A DNA stretch of 64,000 nucleotides from Desulfobacula sp. (GTDB lineage Bacteria; Desulfobacterota; Desulfobacteria; Desulfobacterales; Desulfobacteraceae): the NCBI RefSeq assembly GCF_030145145.1, contig NZ_JAQYWD010000001.1:174544-238543 (forward strand). Direction: 5' to 3'. The translations under genes were made by a program, and so were the position numbers. Shown piece by piece: positions 43,315 through 52,480 of the stretch. Below the pieces are notes generated by a model, which saw only the letters and a list, made by a program, of their open reading frames with translations, was not told the origin of the DNA and searched no databases. Every line of letters begins with the position of its first letter. The first letter of the stretch is position 1.

Positions 43315-43330
43315 TGGCACACTTATCGCT
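43315..43330 (+). promoter_or_regulatory. sigma-54 (-24/-12) promoter of the molybdopterin operon
   Basis: TGGCACACTTATCGCT matches the -24/-12 consensus TGGCACRNNNNTTGCW with one mismatch (C for T in the -12 box) and the exact spacing. It lies 55 bases before the first start codon. An NtrC-type activator with a sigma-54 interaction domain is encoded at the far end of the same block, which supports the call. Confidence 0.75.
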
Positions 43331-43385
43331 ATATAGATACCTGGAATATTGCAGAATAAAAGCTTGCTAAAGGAGGCAATAAATT

Positions 43386-45467
43386 ATGGATAAAGAAGTT
43401 TTCAGTTTGTGTTTCATGTGTTCTGTCAGGTGTCCCATCAAGGTCAAGGTAAAAGACGGGCATGTTGACTGGATAGAGGGAAATCAGCATGTCGCCGGCA
43501 TAGACGGCAGTCTCTGCCCGAGGGGATCTGCCGGGAAATCCATGTTATATGATGATCAGAGAGTCCAGTCCCCGCTCATCAGGGTCGGAGAAAGAGGGTC
43601 TGGAAATTGGAGAAAGGCGTCCTGGGAAGAGGCCATTGATTATGTGGGAACCCGGTTAAAAGAAATCATAGACGAGAATGGCGGGCACAGTCTTGCCCTT
43701 TGCGAAAGGACCCAGCTGGCAACCCATGTCAGTAAAACGTTCTTAAAAGCATTAAAATCTCCCAATCATTTTACCCATGATGCCCTGTGTAAGGGGTCTG
43801 TTAATACCGCTTGCCGATCGCTTTTCGGATATAATGACGGCCAGATCGGCATCAATTACGGAAATACAAAACATATTGTGCTTTACGGCAGAAATATTTT
43901 TGAATCCATTGCCTTAAAAGAAGTCAATGGATTGATGTCGGCTTTGGAAAAGGGCGCAAAGCTGACCTATATTGACCCAAGGGTGAATGTTACCGCGTCC
44001 AAGGCCCATCGGTATTGGATGATCCGGCCGGGAACTGATCTGGCCTTGAACTATGCATTGATTCATACCATTTTAAAAGAACGACTCTATGATGCCCGGT
44101 TTGTTTCAAAATGGGTTCATGGATTAAGTGATCTCCAGGATTTTGTTGAAGGTTATACGCCGGAATGGGCCCAGGAAGAGACGGGGATCGCTGCCGATGA
44201 AATTATCAGCCTGGCAAGGGAAATCAGCAAAGACAAACCGTCGGTGATTTTTCATTATGGATATCGCGGGGCCAGTCATACCAATGAAATTTATATGCGC
44301 CGATCCATTCTCATGCTCAACGCGTTGATGGGAAGCGTGGAAGCTAAAGGGGGTATTTTCTTTAAAAAAGGGCCGGGAGAAGTGGGCGGCAAAGCTGCCA
44401 GAAAATTGACTTCCCAGGAGTTTCCCGAAATTGAAGTGCCGCGATTTGATAAAGTCGGCACCAGCGATTTTCCGCTCCCTGATCCCAATCACGGGGTGGC
44501 TCAGATCTTTCCCTATGCCGTTTTAAAGGAAGATCCCTATCCCATAAAAGCGTTGATCGCATATCGGATGGATCCGCTCATGTCCATTGCCGATACCACC
44601 CAGACGAAAAGAGCCCTGGACAAACTGGACCTGGTGGTCACCATTGATATCAATTATTCAGACATTGCCTGGTATTCCGATGTGATCCTGCCGGAGTCCA
44701 CTTACCTTGAAAGAACCGACTGCATTCAGCAGATGAACGGGCTCAAGCCCCAGATGTACATGAGAAAAAAAGCGGTTGAACCGCGATACGATACAATGGA
44801 CGGTGCCATGATATTAAAACGCATCGGTGAACGACTGGGTATCGGGGATTATTTCCCCTACGAAAGCATGGACGATCTGGTCAACTGGCAGCTGGAAGGG
44901 ACCGGTTTTACCATGGCAGATTTTGAGAAAAAGGGATTTGTGGCCTATGGGTCTGAGCAGATCTTCTGGGACAGAAACAACATACCCTTTAAAACACCGT
45001 CGGGAAAAATCGAATTCAAATCTTCCCTTCTGGAGAATGCCGGGTTTGAATCCTTCCCCAAATATGCCCCCCTGGCTTCGCCGGAACATGGAAAGTTTCG
45101 TCTGGTGGTGGGCCGTTCCGCCATTCATACCCATGTTTCAACACAGAATGTTCCTTATCTCAATGAGCTGGAAAGCGAAAATGTGTTGTGGATCAATACG
45201 GCCAAGGCTGTTGAACTGGGGATTCAAAACAATGCAGTGGTTGAAGTCGCGTCATCCTGTGGAAAAGGTCAGATAAAAGCCTTTGTTACAGACCTGATCC
45301 ATCCGGAGGCGGTTTTTATGCTGCATGGATACGGGCATGAGGCCGGTCGGGCAAAGCGATCATTTAACAAAGGGCTTTCCGACGCATTGATTCAGGAAAA
45401 TGTATACGACAAGGTGGGGGGCAGTCCAGCCTATCACGATACCTTTGTAACGGTGAAACCCCTTTAG
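43386..45467 (+). CDS. cytoplasmic molybdopterin oxidoreductase (PhsA/PsrA-like catalytic subunit)
   Basis: A 693-residue member of the DMSO-reductase family. The N-terminal 4Fe-4S ligands are C9, C12, C16 and C44. The probable molybdenum ligand is C135 in HDALCKGSVNTA. The dinucleotide-binding domains follow, with MDPLMSIADTTQT and VILPESTYLERTD loops, and the C-terminal cap domain is complete. A cysteine ligand and overall layout suggest thiosulfate/polysulfide reductase or related enzymes, but formate-type activity is not excluded by sequence. There is no twin-arginine signal, so it works in the cytoplasm. AAAGGAGG lies 8-15 bases before the ATG. It heads a block with Fe-S, flavin and NuoG-like partners, suggesting a complex linked to NAD(P)H. 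Confidence 0.9.
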   Translation: MDKEVFSLCFMCSVRCPIKVKVKDGHVDWIEGNQHVAGIDGSLCPRGSAGKSMLYDDQRVQSPLIRVGERGSGNWRKASWEEAIDYVGTRLKEIIDENGGHSLALCERTQLATHVSKTFLKALKSPNHFTHDALCKGSVNTACRSLFGYNDGQIGINYGNTKHIVLYGRNIFESIALKEVNGLMSALEKGAKLTYIDPRVNVTASKAHRYWMIRPGTDLALNYALIHTILKERLYDARFVSKWVHGLSDLQDFVEGYTPEWAQEETGIAADEIISLAREISKDKPSVIFHYGYRGASHTNEIYMRRSILMLNALMGSVEAKGGIFFKKGPGEVGGKAARKLTSQEFPEIEVPRFDKVGTSDFPLPDPNHGVAQIFPYAVLKEDPYPIKALIAYRMDPLMSIADTTQTKRALDKLDLVVTIDINYSDIAWYSDVILPESTYLERTDCIQQMNGLKPQMYMRKKAVEPRYDTMDGAMILKRIGERLGIGDYFPYESMDDLVNWQLEGTGFTMADFEKKGFVAYGSEQIFWDRNNIPFKTPSGKIEFKSSLLENAGFESFPKYAPLASPEHGKFRLVVGRSAIHTHVSTQNVPYLNELESENVLWINTAKAVELGIQNNAVVEVASSCGKGQIKAFVTDLIHPEAVFMLHGYGHEAGRAKRSFNKGLSDALIQENVYDKVGGSPAYHDTFVTVKPL

Positions 45468-45546
45468 GGAAAAATGAAGAACACATGTCTGATAAACAAA
45501 GGGTGTACATCAGAACCCATATCAGAGTTAAGATCGGAGGCGTTGA

Positions 45547-46062
45547 ATGAGTAAATATTATCTGTTCCAGGATATTAAAAAATGTATCGGATGCCATGCC
45601 TGTGAAATCCAGTGCAAGTCCAATAAGAACCTTCCCACGGGTCCCAAACTTTGCCAGATTATCCAGGTGGGGCCAAAATTTATCGGGGGACTACCGAAAA
45701 TGTCCTTTATTTTCATGCCCTGTTTTCACTGTGAAAACCCGTGGTGTGTCTCTGCCTGTCCCACCGGGGCCATGCAGAAAAGAAGCAGTGACGGGATTGT
45801 CTTTATTGATAAAGACCTGTGTGTCGGTTGTAAAACCTGTGTTTCTGCCTGTCCCTGGGGGGCTCCCCAGTGGAACCCGGATACGGGAAAAGTTGAAAAA
45901 TGTGACTATTGCAAGGATAGAATTGATGAAGGACTGAAACCGGCCTGTGTTACCACTTGTACCACTGGTTGTCTGAAATTCGGTAATGTAGAAGAGATGA
46001 CCCAGATCCGGCGGGAGCGGCATGCAGCCACTGTGACATCCTTTGAAAACAGCAGTTTCTAA
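45547..46062 (+). CDS. 4Fe-4S electron-transfer subunit (PhsB/DmsB-like)
   Basis: A 171-residue ferredoxin-like protein with four cysteine groups: CIGCHACEIQCK (15-26), CFHCENPWCVSACP (60-73), CVGCKTCVSACP (92-103) and CDYCKDRIDEGLKPACVTTC (about 119-138). This is the usual four-cluster electron-transfer subunit of molybdopterin oxidoreductases, and it follows the catalytic gene by 79 bases. GGAGG lies 7 bases before the ATG. No signal peptide is present, in line with the cytoplasmic catalytic subunit. It should carry electrons between the molybdenum centre and the flavoprotein encoded next. Confidence 0.93.
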   Translation: MSKYYLFQDIKKCIGCHACEIQCKSNKNLPTGPKLCQIIQVGPKFIGGLPKMSFIFMPCFHCENPWCVSACPTGAMQKRSSDGIVFIDKDLCVGCKTCVSACPWGAPQWNPDTGKVEKCDYCKDRIDEGLKPACVTTCTTGCLKFGNVEEMTQIRRERHAATVTSFENSSF

Positions 46063-46079
46063 GCTGATAAGGAGCAAAA

Positions 46080-48257
46080 ATGGCGGAAAAAACCTGTCCG
46101 GTTCGAACGACCGTTATCTATCTTTCCGAACTGATCCGCTCGGGAGGGTTAACAGATCCCAGGGGAAGGAGAATCTCTGAACAGATTTTGCTGTTGACAG
46201 AAGAGATTGCAGAGGGCGCTGCCGGTAATGACCATCTTTCCGCCATTGATTCTCTGATTGAAGAATATGTTTATGCCAACAGTACTGAAACAAACCTGAA
46301 CACCGGTAAGACCCTTAAGGGGATCCTGTCGGCACACAGGGAAGTCTTTCAGAGCCATATTGAAACACGGAACTGTCCGACCCACGATTGCGCGAAACTG
46401 GCACCCTCCCCCTGCCAGATGGCCTGCCCGGCCGGGATTGATGTCCCGACTTACCTGGGCCTTATCGCCGAGGGAAAAGATGCCCAGGCCATTGAAGTGA
46501 TCCGGCGGGATAATCCCTTACCGTGGGTGTGTGGACTTGTCTGTACCCGGCCCTGTGAAATGATGTGTGTCCGTGCCAGGATTGACACGCCCATATCCAT
46601 TAAATTTTTAAAAGCCTTTGCCGCAGAAAGGGCCATGTCGGACAGGGAGTATCGAAATCCTGAAAAAAAGGCGTTTAACGGTAAAACGGTCTGTGTTATC
46701 GGTGCCGGTCCCGGGGGGCTTTCTGCGGCTTACTATCTTGCGCTCATGGGATACGGAGTAAGGATCATTGAGGCCCTTCCGGTTCCCGGGGGTATGCTCA
46801 TGGTGGCCATTCCCCGATATCGCCTCCCAAAGGAGGTCATTGACCGGGAGGTTGCCATGATTGAAGACCTTGGGGTTCAAATTTCTTATAATACCCGGTT
46901 TGGTGTGGATGTCACGTTTGATGAATTGAAAAAGCAAGGGGTTGACGCTTTTTTCATTGCCATTGGGGCCCATAAATCATGGAGCCTGGACATTAAAGGA
47001 GAAAAAGAGTTCCCAGGGGTTTTAGATGCGGTGACTTTTTTACAGGATGTGGCCCTGGGAGATTACCATACGCCGGGTCAGCATGTGGTCGTTGTCGGGG
47101 GGGGGAATGTTGCCATTGATGCGGCACGGACCAGCCTGAGGCTGGGGGCCCGGAAGGTGACCATTGCCTACCGGCGTTCCAGGAACCAGATGCCCGCCGA
47201 TATTGAAGAAGTTGAACAGGCCGAAGAAGAAGGAATTGAATTTTCTTTTTTAACCATTCCCAAAGAAATTAAAGGGGAGAATGGTATCATTACCGGATTT
47301 GACTGCATTAAAGCCGAACTGATCAAGAAAAAAGGGTCTGACCGACTGGCCCCGGTTCCCATCCTTGGAAAGGATTTTACCATCCCGGCAGATGCCGTGA
47401 TCTGTGCCATTGGTCAATATGTGGATGATAAGGGAATGGAAGCCTTTGACGGCATGAGCTGGACACGACGGGGAACCATTGAGGTCAACCATGCCAGCAT
47501 GGAGACCACCATGCCGGGGGTGTTTGCCGCCGGGGATGCGGTATCCGGACCTGCCACGGTGATTGAAGCCATTGGCGGTGGTAAGCGGGCCGCAGATGCC
47601 ATTGATCGCTATCTTTCCCATATCCCCCAGCCGCGGATGCCGAAAATACCGATCCGCCATACGATGAATCCCCCCATGGAAATGTCGGCCAGCCGGAAAA
47701 TGACGTTGAAACGTCCAAAAATGCCCATGCTGAATGTGGATCGGCGGCGAACAACCTTTCAGCAGGTAGAACTGGGCTATGATGAAGCCAGTGTCCGCAA
47801 GGAAGCCGGACGATGTCTCAGGTGTGATATCTGCCGACGCTGCGGCAAATGTGTGGAAATCTGCCGAGACAAGATGGGGATTGATGCCCTTAAGTTGGGT
47901 TACCTGGATTTTGACAATCCGTCTGAAACAGATTTCACGGTAACAAAAGAAAAATGTATCACCTGTGGCGCTTGTGCGGCAAATTGTGAAAACAAGGCCA
48001 TTGTAATTGAAGAAAAAGACGGTCAACGGCTGCTGAAACTTTGCGGTACGATATTGAACAGCCAGACCATCCAGTATTGTGAAGAATGCCATGTCATCCT
48101 GCCATCTGCAGAGTATATGCAGTTTATTGCCAAAAAAACCGGCCATGTCAGCCGGGTGAAGCATAACAGGCTGTTGTGTGACGCCTGCCAGCGGAAACTG
48201 AGCGCAAAGGTAAACGTTGCCACACGGCCGATTCTTCCGAAACAAACAAGAGAATAG
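46080..48257 (+). CDS. GltD/NfnB-like NAD(P)H flavoprotein with ferredoxin tail
   Basis: A 725-residue Fe-S flavoprotein. Residues 1-95 are a helical lead. A DPYD/GltD N-terminal cluster domain follows (CQMACPAGIDVPTY, CGLVCTRPCEMMC). The FAD loop is GAGPGGLSAAYYLALMGYG near 205, and the NAD(P) loop is VVGGGNVAIDAARTSLRLGA near 340. Then come GVFAAGDAVSGPATVIEAIGGG near 480, and two ferredoxin motifs (CLRCDICRRCGKCVEIC, CITCGACAANC). At the end is a paired C-x2-C module (YCEECH, LCDACQRK). It links NAD(P)H to ferredoxin-type carriers and is the likely electron entry or exit of the molybdopterin complex. AAGGAG lies 5 bases before the ATG. Confidence 0.9.
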   Translation: MAEKTCPVRTTVIYLSELIRSGGLTDPRGRRISEQILLLTEEIAEGAAGNDHLSAIDSLIEEYVYANSTETNLNTGKTLKGILSAHREVFQSHIETRNCPTHDCAKLAPSPCQMACPAGIDVPTYLGLIAEGKDAQAIEVIRRDNPLPWVCGLVCTRPCEMMCVRARIDTPISIKFLKAFAAERAMSDREYRNPEKKAFNGKTVCVIGAGPGGLSAAYYLALMGYGVRIIEALPVPGGMLMVAIPRYRLPKEVIDREVAMIEDLGVQISYNTRFGVDVTFDELKKQGVDAFFIAIGAHKSWSLDIKGEKEFPGVLDAVTFLQDVALGDYHTPGQHVVVVGGGNVAIDAARTSLRLGARKVTIAYRRSRNQMPADIEEVEQAEEEGIEFSFLTIPKEIKGENGIITGFDCIKAELIKKKGSDRLAPVPILGKDFTIPADAVICAIGQYVDDKGMEAFDGMSWTRRGTIEVNHASMETTMPGVFAAGDAVSGPATVIEAIGGGKRAADAIDRYLSHIPQPRMPKIPIRHTMNPPMEMSASRKMTLKRPKMPMLNVDRRRTTFQQVELGYDEASVRKEAGRCLRCDICRRCGKCVEICRDKMGIDALKLGYLDFDNPSETDFTVTKEKCITCGACAANCENKAIVIEEKDGQRLLKLCGTILNSQTIQYCEECHVILPSAEYMQFIAKKTGHVSRVKHNRLLCDACQRKLSAKVNVATRPILPKQTRE

Positions 48258-48272
48258 ATAAAGGATAAGGCC

Positions 48273-48488
48273 ATGCAATTCCAGAAAGGCAATAAAATAG
48301 AAGTGTATAAAGCATCAACTGATGAAGCCTGGGAACCTTATATGAATGATTTTATCGGGCTTCACGGGTTCATAACGGATCCGGATACCACCATCAATGA
48401 TCCGGACGCATTAATCGAGGTCAGTCTGGAGGGGAAGGGTACCCATCGGTTGCCCCAGGATTGTTTGAGACTGATTGGTCACCCTTAG
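48273..48488 (+). CDS. small conserved-looking protein of the molybdopterin operon, unknown
   Basis: A 71-residue acidic protein, not assigned to a family. The centre and end (MNDFIGLHGFITDPDTTI, then ALIEVSLEGKGTHRLPQDCL) suggest a small beta-barrel such as a KOW/SH3-like fold. It has one cysteine and no signal or membrane segment. AAAGGATAAGG precedes the ATG, and the gene sits 15 bases after the flavoprotein and 18 before the CBS gene, so it is a true operon member. A structural or assembly role is only a guess. Confidence 0.7.
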   Translation: MQFQKGNKIEVYKASTDEAWEPYMNDFIGLHGFITDPDTTINDPDALIEVSLEGKGTHRLPQDCLRLIGHP

Positions 48489-48506
48489 CAAAGGAATGAA
48501 GATATC

Positions 48507-48956
48507 ATGAAGGTAAAAATGCTTTTGGAAAAGGATAGGGGTGTTTTTTATACCATTGAACAGGATCAGACCGTGGAACAGGGCCTCAAGCTGATGTCCG
48601 CCTATACGGTGTCCGCCCTTGTGGTGGTGGCACAGGATTCACCGAAAGGCATTTTCACGGAGCGGGATCTGGTGCGCTGTCATATTCTTTTTCCTGACAC
48701 GCATATGAGCAAGATTTTTATCAAAGACGTGATGACATCCACACTCATTGTGGTTGAACCGGAAGATACCATTAACGATGCAATGGGGATGATGATCAAG
48801 GCCAAAATCCGCCATCTGCCCGTGGTGTCCCAGGGACAAATTAAAGGGATGCTCTGCCTGGAAGACCTTGTCAAAAAGCATATCGGTGTTTTGACCCAGG
48901 AGCTTCACTATCTTAAGGATTATATTTCAGACCTTCAGGACGCAGCCCATGATTAA
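48507..48956 (+). CDS. CBS-domain protein
   Basis: A 149-residue cytoplasmic protein made of two CBS motifs: residues about 8-65 (TVEQGLKLMSAYTVSALVVV, then PKGIFTERDLVR) and about 75-130 (VMTSTLIVVEPEDTINDAM, split by position, then RHLPVVSQGQIKGMLCLEDLV). Such a pair forms a Bateman module that binds adenine nucleotides or NAD-like ligands and often tunes enzymes or transporters. It lies in the molybdopterin operon with AGGAATG upstream, and its 3' end overlaps the NuoG-like gene by 8 bases. It may sense energy state for the complex; this is inference. Confidence 0.9.
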   Translation: MKVKMLLEKDRGVFYTIEQDQTVEQGLKLMSAYTVSALVVVAQDSPKGIFTERDLVRCHILFPDTHMSKIFIKDVMTSTLIVVEPEDTINDAMGMMIKAKIRHLPVVSQGQIKGMLCLEDLVKKHIGVLTQELHYLKDYISDLQDAAHD

Positions 48957-49707
48957 TATAACGATTGATGATCAGCAGATTTTAGCCCGGGAAAACCAGA
49001 GCGTGTTCCAGGCAGCAAAGGAAAATGGGATTAAAATCCCCCATTTATGTTTCCATCCCGCACTCAAGCCGTCCGGATCCTGTAAACTTTGCGGTGTTGA
49101 AGTGGCCTCCCCTTCGGGCAAACAGGTGGTGATGCTGTCCTGCATTCTCAAAGTGAAAGAAAATCTTGAAATAAAGACCACCTCCGAGCTTGTCAGAACC
49201 CATCGGGAAAATGCGTTTAACCGGCTGTTGCAGATGGCACCGGATTCATCCCGGATCAGGGATCTGGCAACTGCATTTGATGTGAAGGTGATACCGCCGC
49301 CAACCGGGTGTATCCGGTGCCGCCTGTGTATCCGGGTCTGCAAGGAAATTGTAAAAGCCGGAGCCCTGAAAATGGTGAAAACCGAAACCGGCCCCAAAGT
49401 TGTTTCTGAGCCAGGGCTGTGCATCGGGTGCGGTACCTGCGCCAACCTGTGTCCCACCCATATCATCAAGGTCACGGATCAGGACAGTGTAAGAACTATT
49501 TCCATAAAAGAAGAGGTCATCGGACAATTGCCTCTGGAAAGATGTGAAGGCTGCGGGAAAATGTATGCCACAGTCAGTTTTCTCAGGCACGTTGAAGAAA
49601 GCACCCTTCAGCACCCGGACACCAAGGAACATCATCATCTATGTCCGTCCTGCATCAAACTCATGTCCAACAGGGCCATTACAGAAAAGGAAAGGATAAA
49701 AAAATGA
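48949..49707 (+). CDS. NuoG/HoxU-like 2Fe-2S/4Fe-4S protein
   Basis: A 252-residue electron carrier. Residues 1-75 are a 2Fe-2S ferredoxin domain (LCFHPALKPSGSCKLCGVEV, then a later cysteine in LSC). The helical NuoG-like linker follows, with HRENAFNRLL in place of the usual histidine-cysteine cluster pattern. Two 4Fe-4S motifs come next, CIRCRLCIRVCK and CIGCGTCANLCP. A terminal paired C-x2-C module (RCEGCG, LCPSC) resembles the end of the flavoprotein encoded two genes earlier. Such chains link NAD(P)H flavin sites to metal enzymes in formate dehydrogenases and hydrogenases. It overlaps the CBS gene by 8 bases and the next membrane-protein gene by 4. Confidence 0.9.
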   Translation: MINITIDDQQILARENQSVFQAAKENGIKIPHLCFHPALKPSGSCKLCGVEVASPSGKQVVMLSCILKVKENLEIKTTSELVRTHRENAFNRLLQMAPDSSRIRDLATAFDVKVIPPPTGCIRCRLCIRVCKEIVKAGALKMVKTETGPKVVSEPGLCIGCGTCANLCPTHIIKVTDQDSVRTISIKEEVIGQLPLERCEGCGKMYATVSFLRHVEESTLQHPDTKEHHHLCPSCIKLMSNRAITEKERIKK

Positions 49708-50075
49708 CAATTTCAGCCTTAAAATCAATGATTGAGGGGATTGGCGGATCCTTGATCCTTGCCCTTTTTTGTTCAACATTTATGGGTCTGGATAAAATTC
49801 TTTTTATTCTGCCTGTTTTCATCGCTTTTAATGGTGCCATGACAGGGTACAGGTTGGTGGAAGTGCTGAAGAAAAAAATTTCCAATGCCCCTTTGTTTTC
49901 ATTTGTACTGGGAATCGGTGGGGGGGCCGCAACATTTGCCATTGTGAATTTGATCGGATCTGTTGTTGGGAAGCCTTTTTCACTGACCCTGTATGATCTG
50001 TTCGTCTATATGGCCGTATCAGGAATGACAAGTTATCTGGGAGCTAAGTTGGCTGTCAGATATTTTAATTTTTAA
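49704..50075 (+). CDS. small integral membrane protein, unknown
   Basis: A 123-residue protein with about four hydrophobic segments (residues 8-30, 32-50, 65-88 and 95-118), glycine-rich in the third (FVLGIGGGAATFAIVNLIG). The ATG at 49704 overlaps the NuoG-like stop (ATGA) and has AAAGGA upstream. The longer frame open from 49641 would copy the end of the previous gene and is rejected. No family was recognised. It directly precedes the TauE/SafE-like exporter gene and may form part of the same membrane unit. Confidence 0.75.
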   Translation: MTISALKSMIEGIGGSLILALFCSTFMGLDKILFILPVFIAFNGAMTGYRLVEVLKKKISNAPLFSFVLGIGGGAATFAIVNLIGSVVGKPFSLTLYDLFVYMAVSGMTSYLGAKLAVRYFNF

Positions 50076-50106
50076 TGTATATGTACCGTTTTAAAAGGAG
50101 AGTCAA

Positions 50107-51801
50107 ATGAAGAAGTTTTTGATGTATTTTATTATGATGGCGATGGTTTTACTGGTTGCCGTGTCAGGATCCAATGCGGCAGACAGCATATCGGCATCCT
50201 CTTACAAGGCCGGAGATATCGTTGAGGTCAAAGGCAAGATCGCCCCGGGCCAGGATCTGTATCTGGCCATTGCCCAGCAGAAAATGTTTGCGCCAAAAGA
50301 CACCAATGGTGCATTTGAGATTAAAAGACTTAAAAAAGATGGTGAAAAAGAAGGGTTTGCCCAGGATACAAAGATTCCGCCCCTTTATTATCTGATTACC
50401 AATGTACCGGAAAAATTTGGTAAAATAGATAAAAAAAGATTTGGCGGACCGTCTGTTCTGATGAAAAAAGGACAAGGCATTTACAGTACCACCATGTTCT
50501 ATCTTAAAAAGAAATTAGGGGATGTGAATGAAACTGCCCGGGGTATGCTTGGACCCATCAAGTCCGACGAACAGTGGAATTTTCTAAGGTATGCCAATGA
50601 GACCGGTTATGGTATTAATACCATCACCAAAGAGGGCAGCAAAAGAGGGAAAGTTGATATTTTTTCAAGAACGGTTATTACAGACCAATCCAGCGGCAAT
50701 TATTGGGACAAGGGAACATCTGTAAACCTCGATAAAGCAACGGGTGATTTTACCGTCTCCTTTAAATCCTTCAGGCATACCCCGCCAGATACTAAATTTG
50801 ATGTGTATGTGAACAGTGCAAAAATCGGTGATTATACAATAGAGAAAAACGGATTCTGGATGTCCAAGGGTTTCCGGTATATGAATCCCCTATGGATTGT
50901 TATCGGTGCGATTCTTGTGGGAACTTATTTCTCCATGATTGGTGCAGCCGGTGGGATGCTCATGGCAGCGTTCCAGGTATTGGTTGTTAATACGGCAGGA
51001 CCTGTGGGGATTAATGCGGCCAATGTATTAAAACCTTCCAATATCGCCCTGACGCTGTTTTCCCCTTTAGGATCTTTCTGGCGGTATGCAATGGTAGAAA
51101 AACGGGTTGCATGGCCTGTGGGACTTTCTTTTGGCGTGGGTATTTTTATCGGTTCCATCTGGCTGGGTAAATATGTGTCAGCCATTCTTCCCATGAAAGC
51201 CTACCAGGAATGGCTGGCGATCCTGGTGCTTCTCATGGGGATAAAGACCTTGATGGAAATGACACCCAAGGCCATGGATAAAAGGAAAAACATCAAAGCC
51301 ATGACCCAGAAGTTCAATAAAGAGATTGCAGCTGCTAAGGCTGAGGGCCGATCCGCACAAATGGGCAGTATTGAACCTATAAAAACAGGCCTGACCGATT
51401 ACCGGTTTAAATTCTGGGGTGAAGAATTCCAGATCAACCCATTATTGTTTGCATTCCTTGGTGTTTTTATCGGTATCGTGTCCAGATCTTTTGGTATTGG
51501 CGGCGGTTTCCTTCTGGTACCTGCCATGACCACCATCGCCGCTCTGCCCATGTATGTGGCCGTTCCCATCTCCTTGATCGGAACCTGTTTTTCCAGTATT
51601 GGTTCCTTTATCGGATACCTGATGGCAGGATACCTGCCTGACATGACCCTGGCCATCGCTATTATTATCGGTGGGTTTGCCGGCGGGATGCTGGGCAGCC
51701 GCGCCCAGAAAATGTTCTCTGAAATGACCTTAAAGGTTGTTCTTGCGGTGACCTTGTTCTTCCTGTTTTTCAGATTTTTTAAGATTGAAATCTGGATATA
51801 G
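50107..51801 (+). CDS. TauE/SafE-family sulfite/organosulfur exporter with periplasmic domain
   Basis: A 564-residue membrane protein. Residues 1-24 are a signal peptide or first helix, and residues 25-255 form a periplasmic domain of unknown family (YKAGDIVEVKGKIAPGQDLY and so on). From about 260 come the two TauE/SafE halves: GTYFSMIGAAGGMLMAAFQVL with NAANVLKPSN, and after a cytoplasmic loop of about 80 residues, GIVSRSFGIGGGFLLVPAM with VPISLIGTCFSSIGS. The family exports sulfite, sulfoacetate or related anions. Beside a thiosulfate/polysulfide-reductase-like enzyme, export or import of a sulfur oxyanion is the likely task. GGAG lies 7 bases before the ATG, and a terminator follows the gene. 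Confidence 0.9.
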   Translation: MKKFLMYFIMMAMVLLVAVSGSNAADSISASSYKAGDIVEVKGKIAPGQDLYLAIAQQKMFAPKDTNGAFEIKRLKKDGEKEGFAQDTKIPPLYYLITNVPEKFGKIDKKRFGGPSVLMKKGQGIYSTTMFYLKKKLGDVNETARGMLGPIKSDEQWNFLRYANETGYGINTITKEGSKRGKVDIFSRTVITDQSSGNYWDKGTSVNLDKATGDFTVSFKSFRHTPPDTKFDVYVNSAKIGDYTIEKNGFWMSKGFRYMNPLWIVIGAILVGTYFSMIGAAGGMLMAAFQVLVVNTAGPVGINAANVLKPSNIALTLFSPLGSFWRYAMVEKRVAWPVGLSFGVGIFIGSIWLGKYVSAILPMKAYQEWLAILVLLMGIKTLMEMTPKAMDKRKNIKAMTQKFNKEIAAAKAEGRSAQMGSIEPIKTGLTDYRFKFWGEEFQINPLLFAFLGVFIGIVSRSFGIGGGFLLVPAMTTIAALPMYVAVPISLIGTCFSSIGSFIGYLMAGYLPDMTLAIAIIIGGFAGGMLGSRAQKMFSEMTLKVVLAVTLFFLFFRFFKIEIWI

Positions 51802-51827
51802 ATTAAATATGTGACAGATCAACCTTG

Positions 51828-51875
51828 AAACCCGCGTGCTGATTCTTTATAATCATTAAATCAGCCGCGGGTTTT
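51828..51875 (+). terminator. hairpin after the TauE/SafE gene
   Basis: A stem of about 16 bp with one mismatch (AAACCCGCG-GCTGATT arm against its complement ending GCGGGTTT) is followed by TTATGTT. It ends the metabolic part of the block, 18 bases before the next gene. The signalling genes downstream may therefore have their own promoter or partial read-through. Confidence 0.75.
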
Positions 51876-51892
51876 ATGTTAAGGGAAAATTT

Positions 51893-52480
51893 ATGGATGA
51901 TTTTTTAGACAGGGGTTGGCAGGTCATTGCTGCTTTTTTAAACAGTACCATGGTATTTCTGGATACCCTGTGTTCTCCCCTCGAAATTTTGGGTCCTGGA
52001 TTTGTGATATTTGTTCTGGCCTTTTTTATCGTTGGTTTGATAAGATTCATATCGCGATTTTATGTGACCCAAAGATATGTCAGGTTGGAAAAAGACTTCC
52101 ATCACTGGCAGGGTATAAGGGAAGAGGCACTGAAACATCCTGACAGGGAAAAGGGAAAGGCCCTGGCAAAAAATATCGATCAGGCAAAATTAAACAAAGC
52201 ATATTATGATTATTTCTTTGAAGGGTTGCTAAAGCATTTTATCACCAATGTGCTTCCCCTTTTGCTGATGGCTGCTTATGTGACAAAAGTGTATACGCCC
52301 CAAACCCTTTTAAACCGGTTCGGGGGAAAATGGGTATTTTCCTTTTCATATGGGTCCGCTTCCCAGGTGAATATCAGTTCTCTGCTTTGGTTCGTCATTT
52401 GTGTGATTTTGTCGTTCATACTCTTTGCCGGTCTTAAACGGGTGTTAAAAAAACGATATGCCAAAAAAAGTCCAGCATAG
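51893..52480 (+). CDS. integral membrane protein, possibly DUF106/EMC3-like
   Basis: A 195-residue protein with three or four hydrophobic segments (about 35-55, 115-135 and 160-182). Between the first two lies a charged helical stretch (YVRLEKDFHHWQGIREEALK, then KGKALAKNIDQAKLNKAYYD). This layout, membrane helix, long coiled cytosolic loop, then membrane helices, resembles the DUF106/EMC3 (Oxa1 superfamily) proteins, but the match by eye is weak. GGGAAAA precedes the ATG. Its 3' end overlaps the next membrane-protein gene by 23 bases, and a histidine kinase gene follows, so it belongs to the signalling end of the block. Confidence 0.65.
   Translation: MDDFLDRGWQVIAAFLNSTMVFLDTLCSPLEILGPGFVIFVLAFFIVGLIRFISRFYVTQRYVRLEKDFHHWQGIREEALKHPDREKGKALAKNIDQAKLNKAYYDYFFEGLLKHFITNVLPLLLMAAYVTKVYTPQTLLNRFGGKWVFSFSYGSASQVNISSLLWFVICVILSFILFAGLKRVLKKRYAKKSPA

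Noticed and set aside
47250..48278. 342-codon open frame opposite the flavoprotein gene
   Set aside because: The sense strand carries intact flavin and ferredoxin motifs; the antisense product has none.
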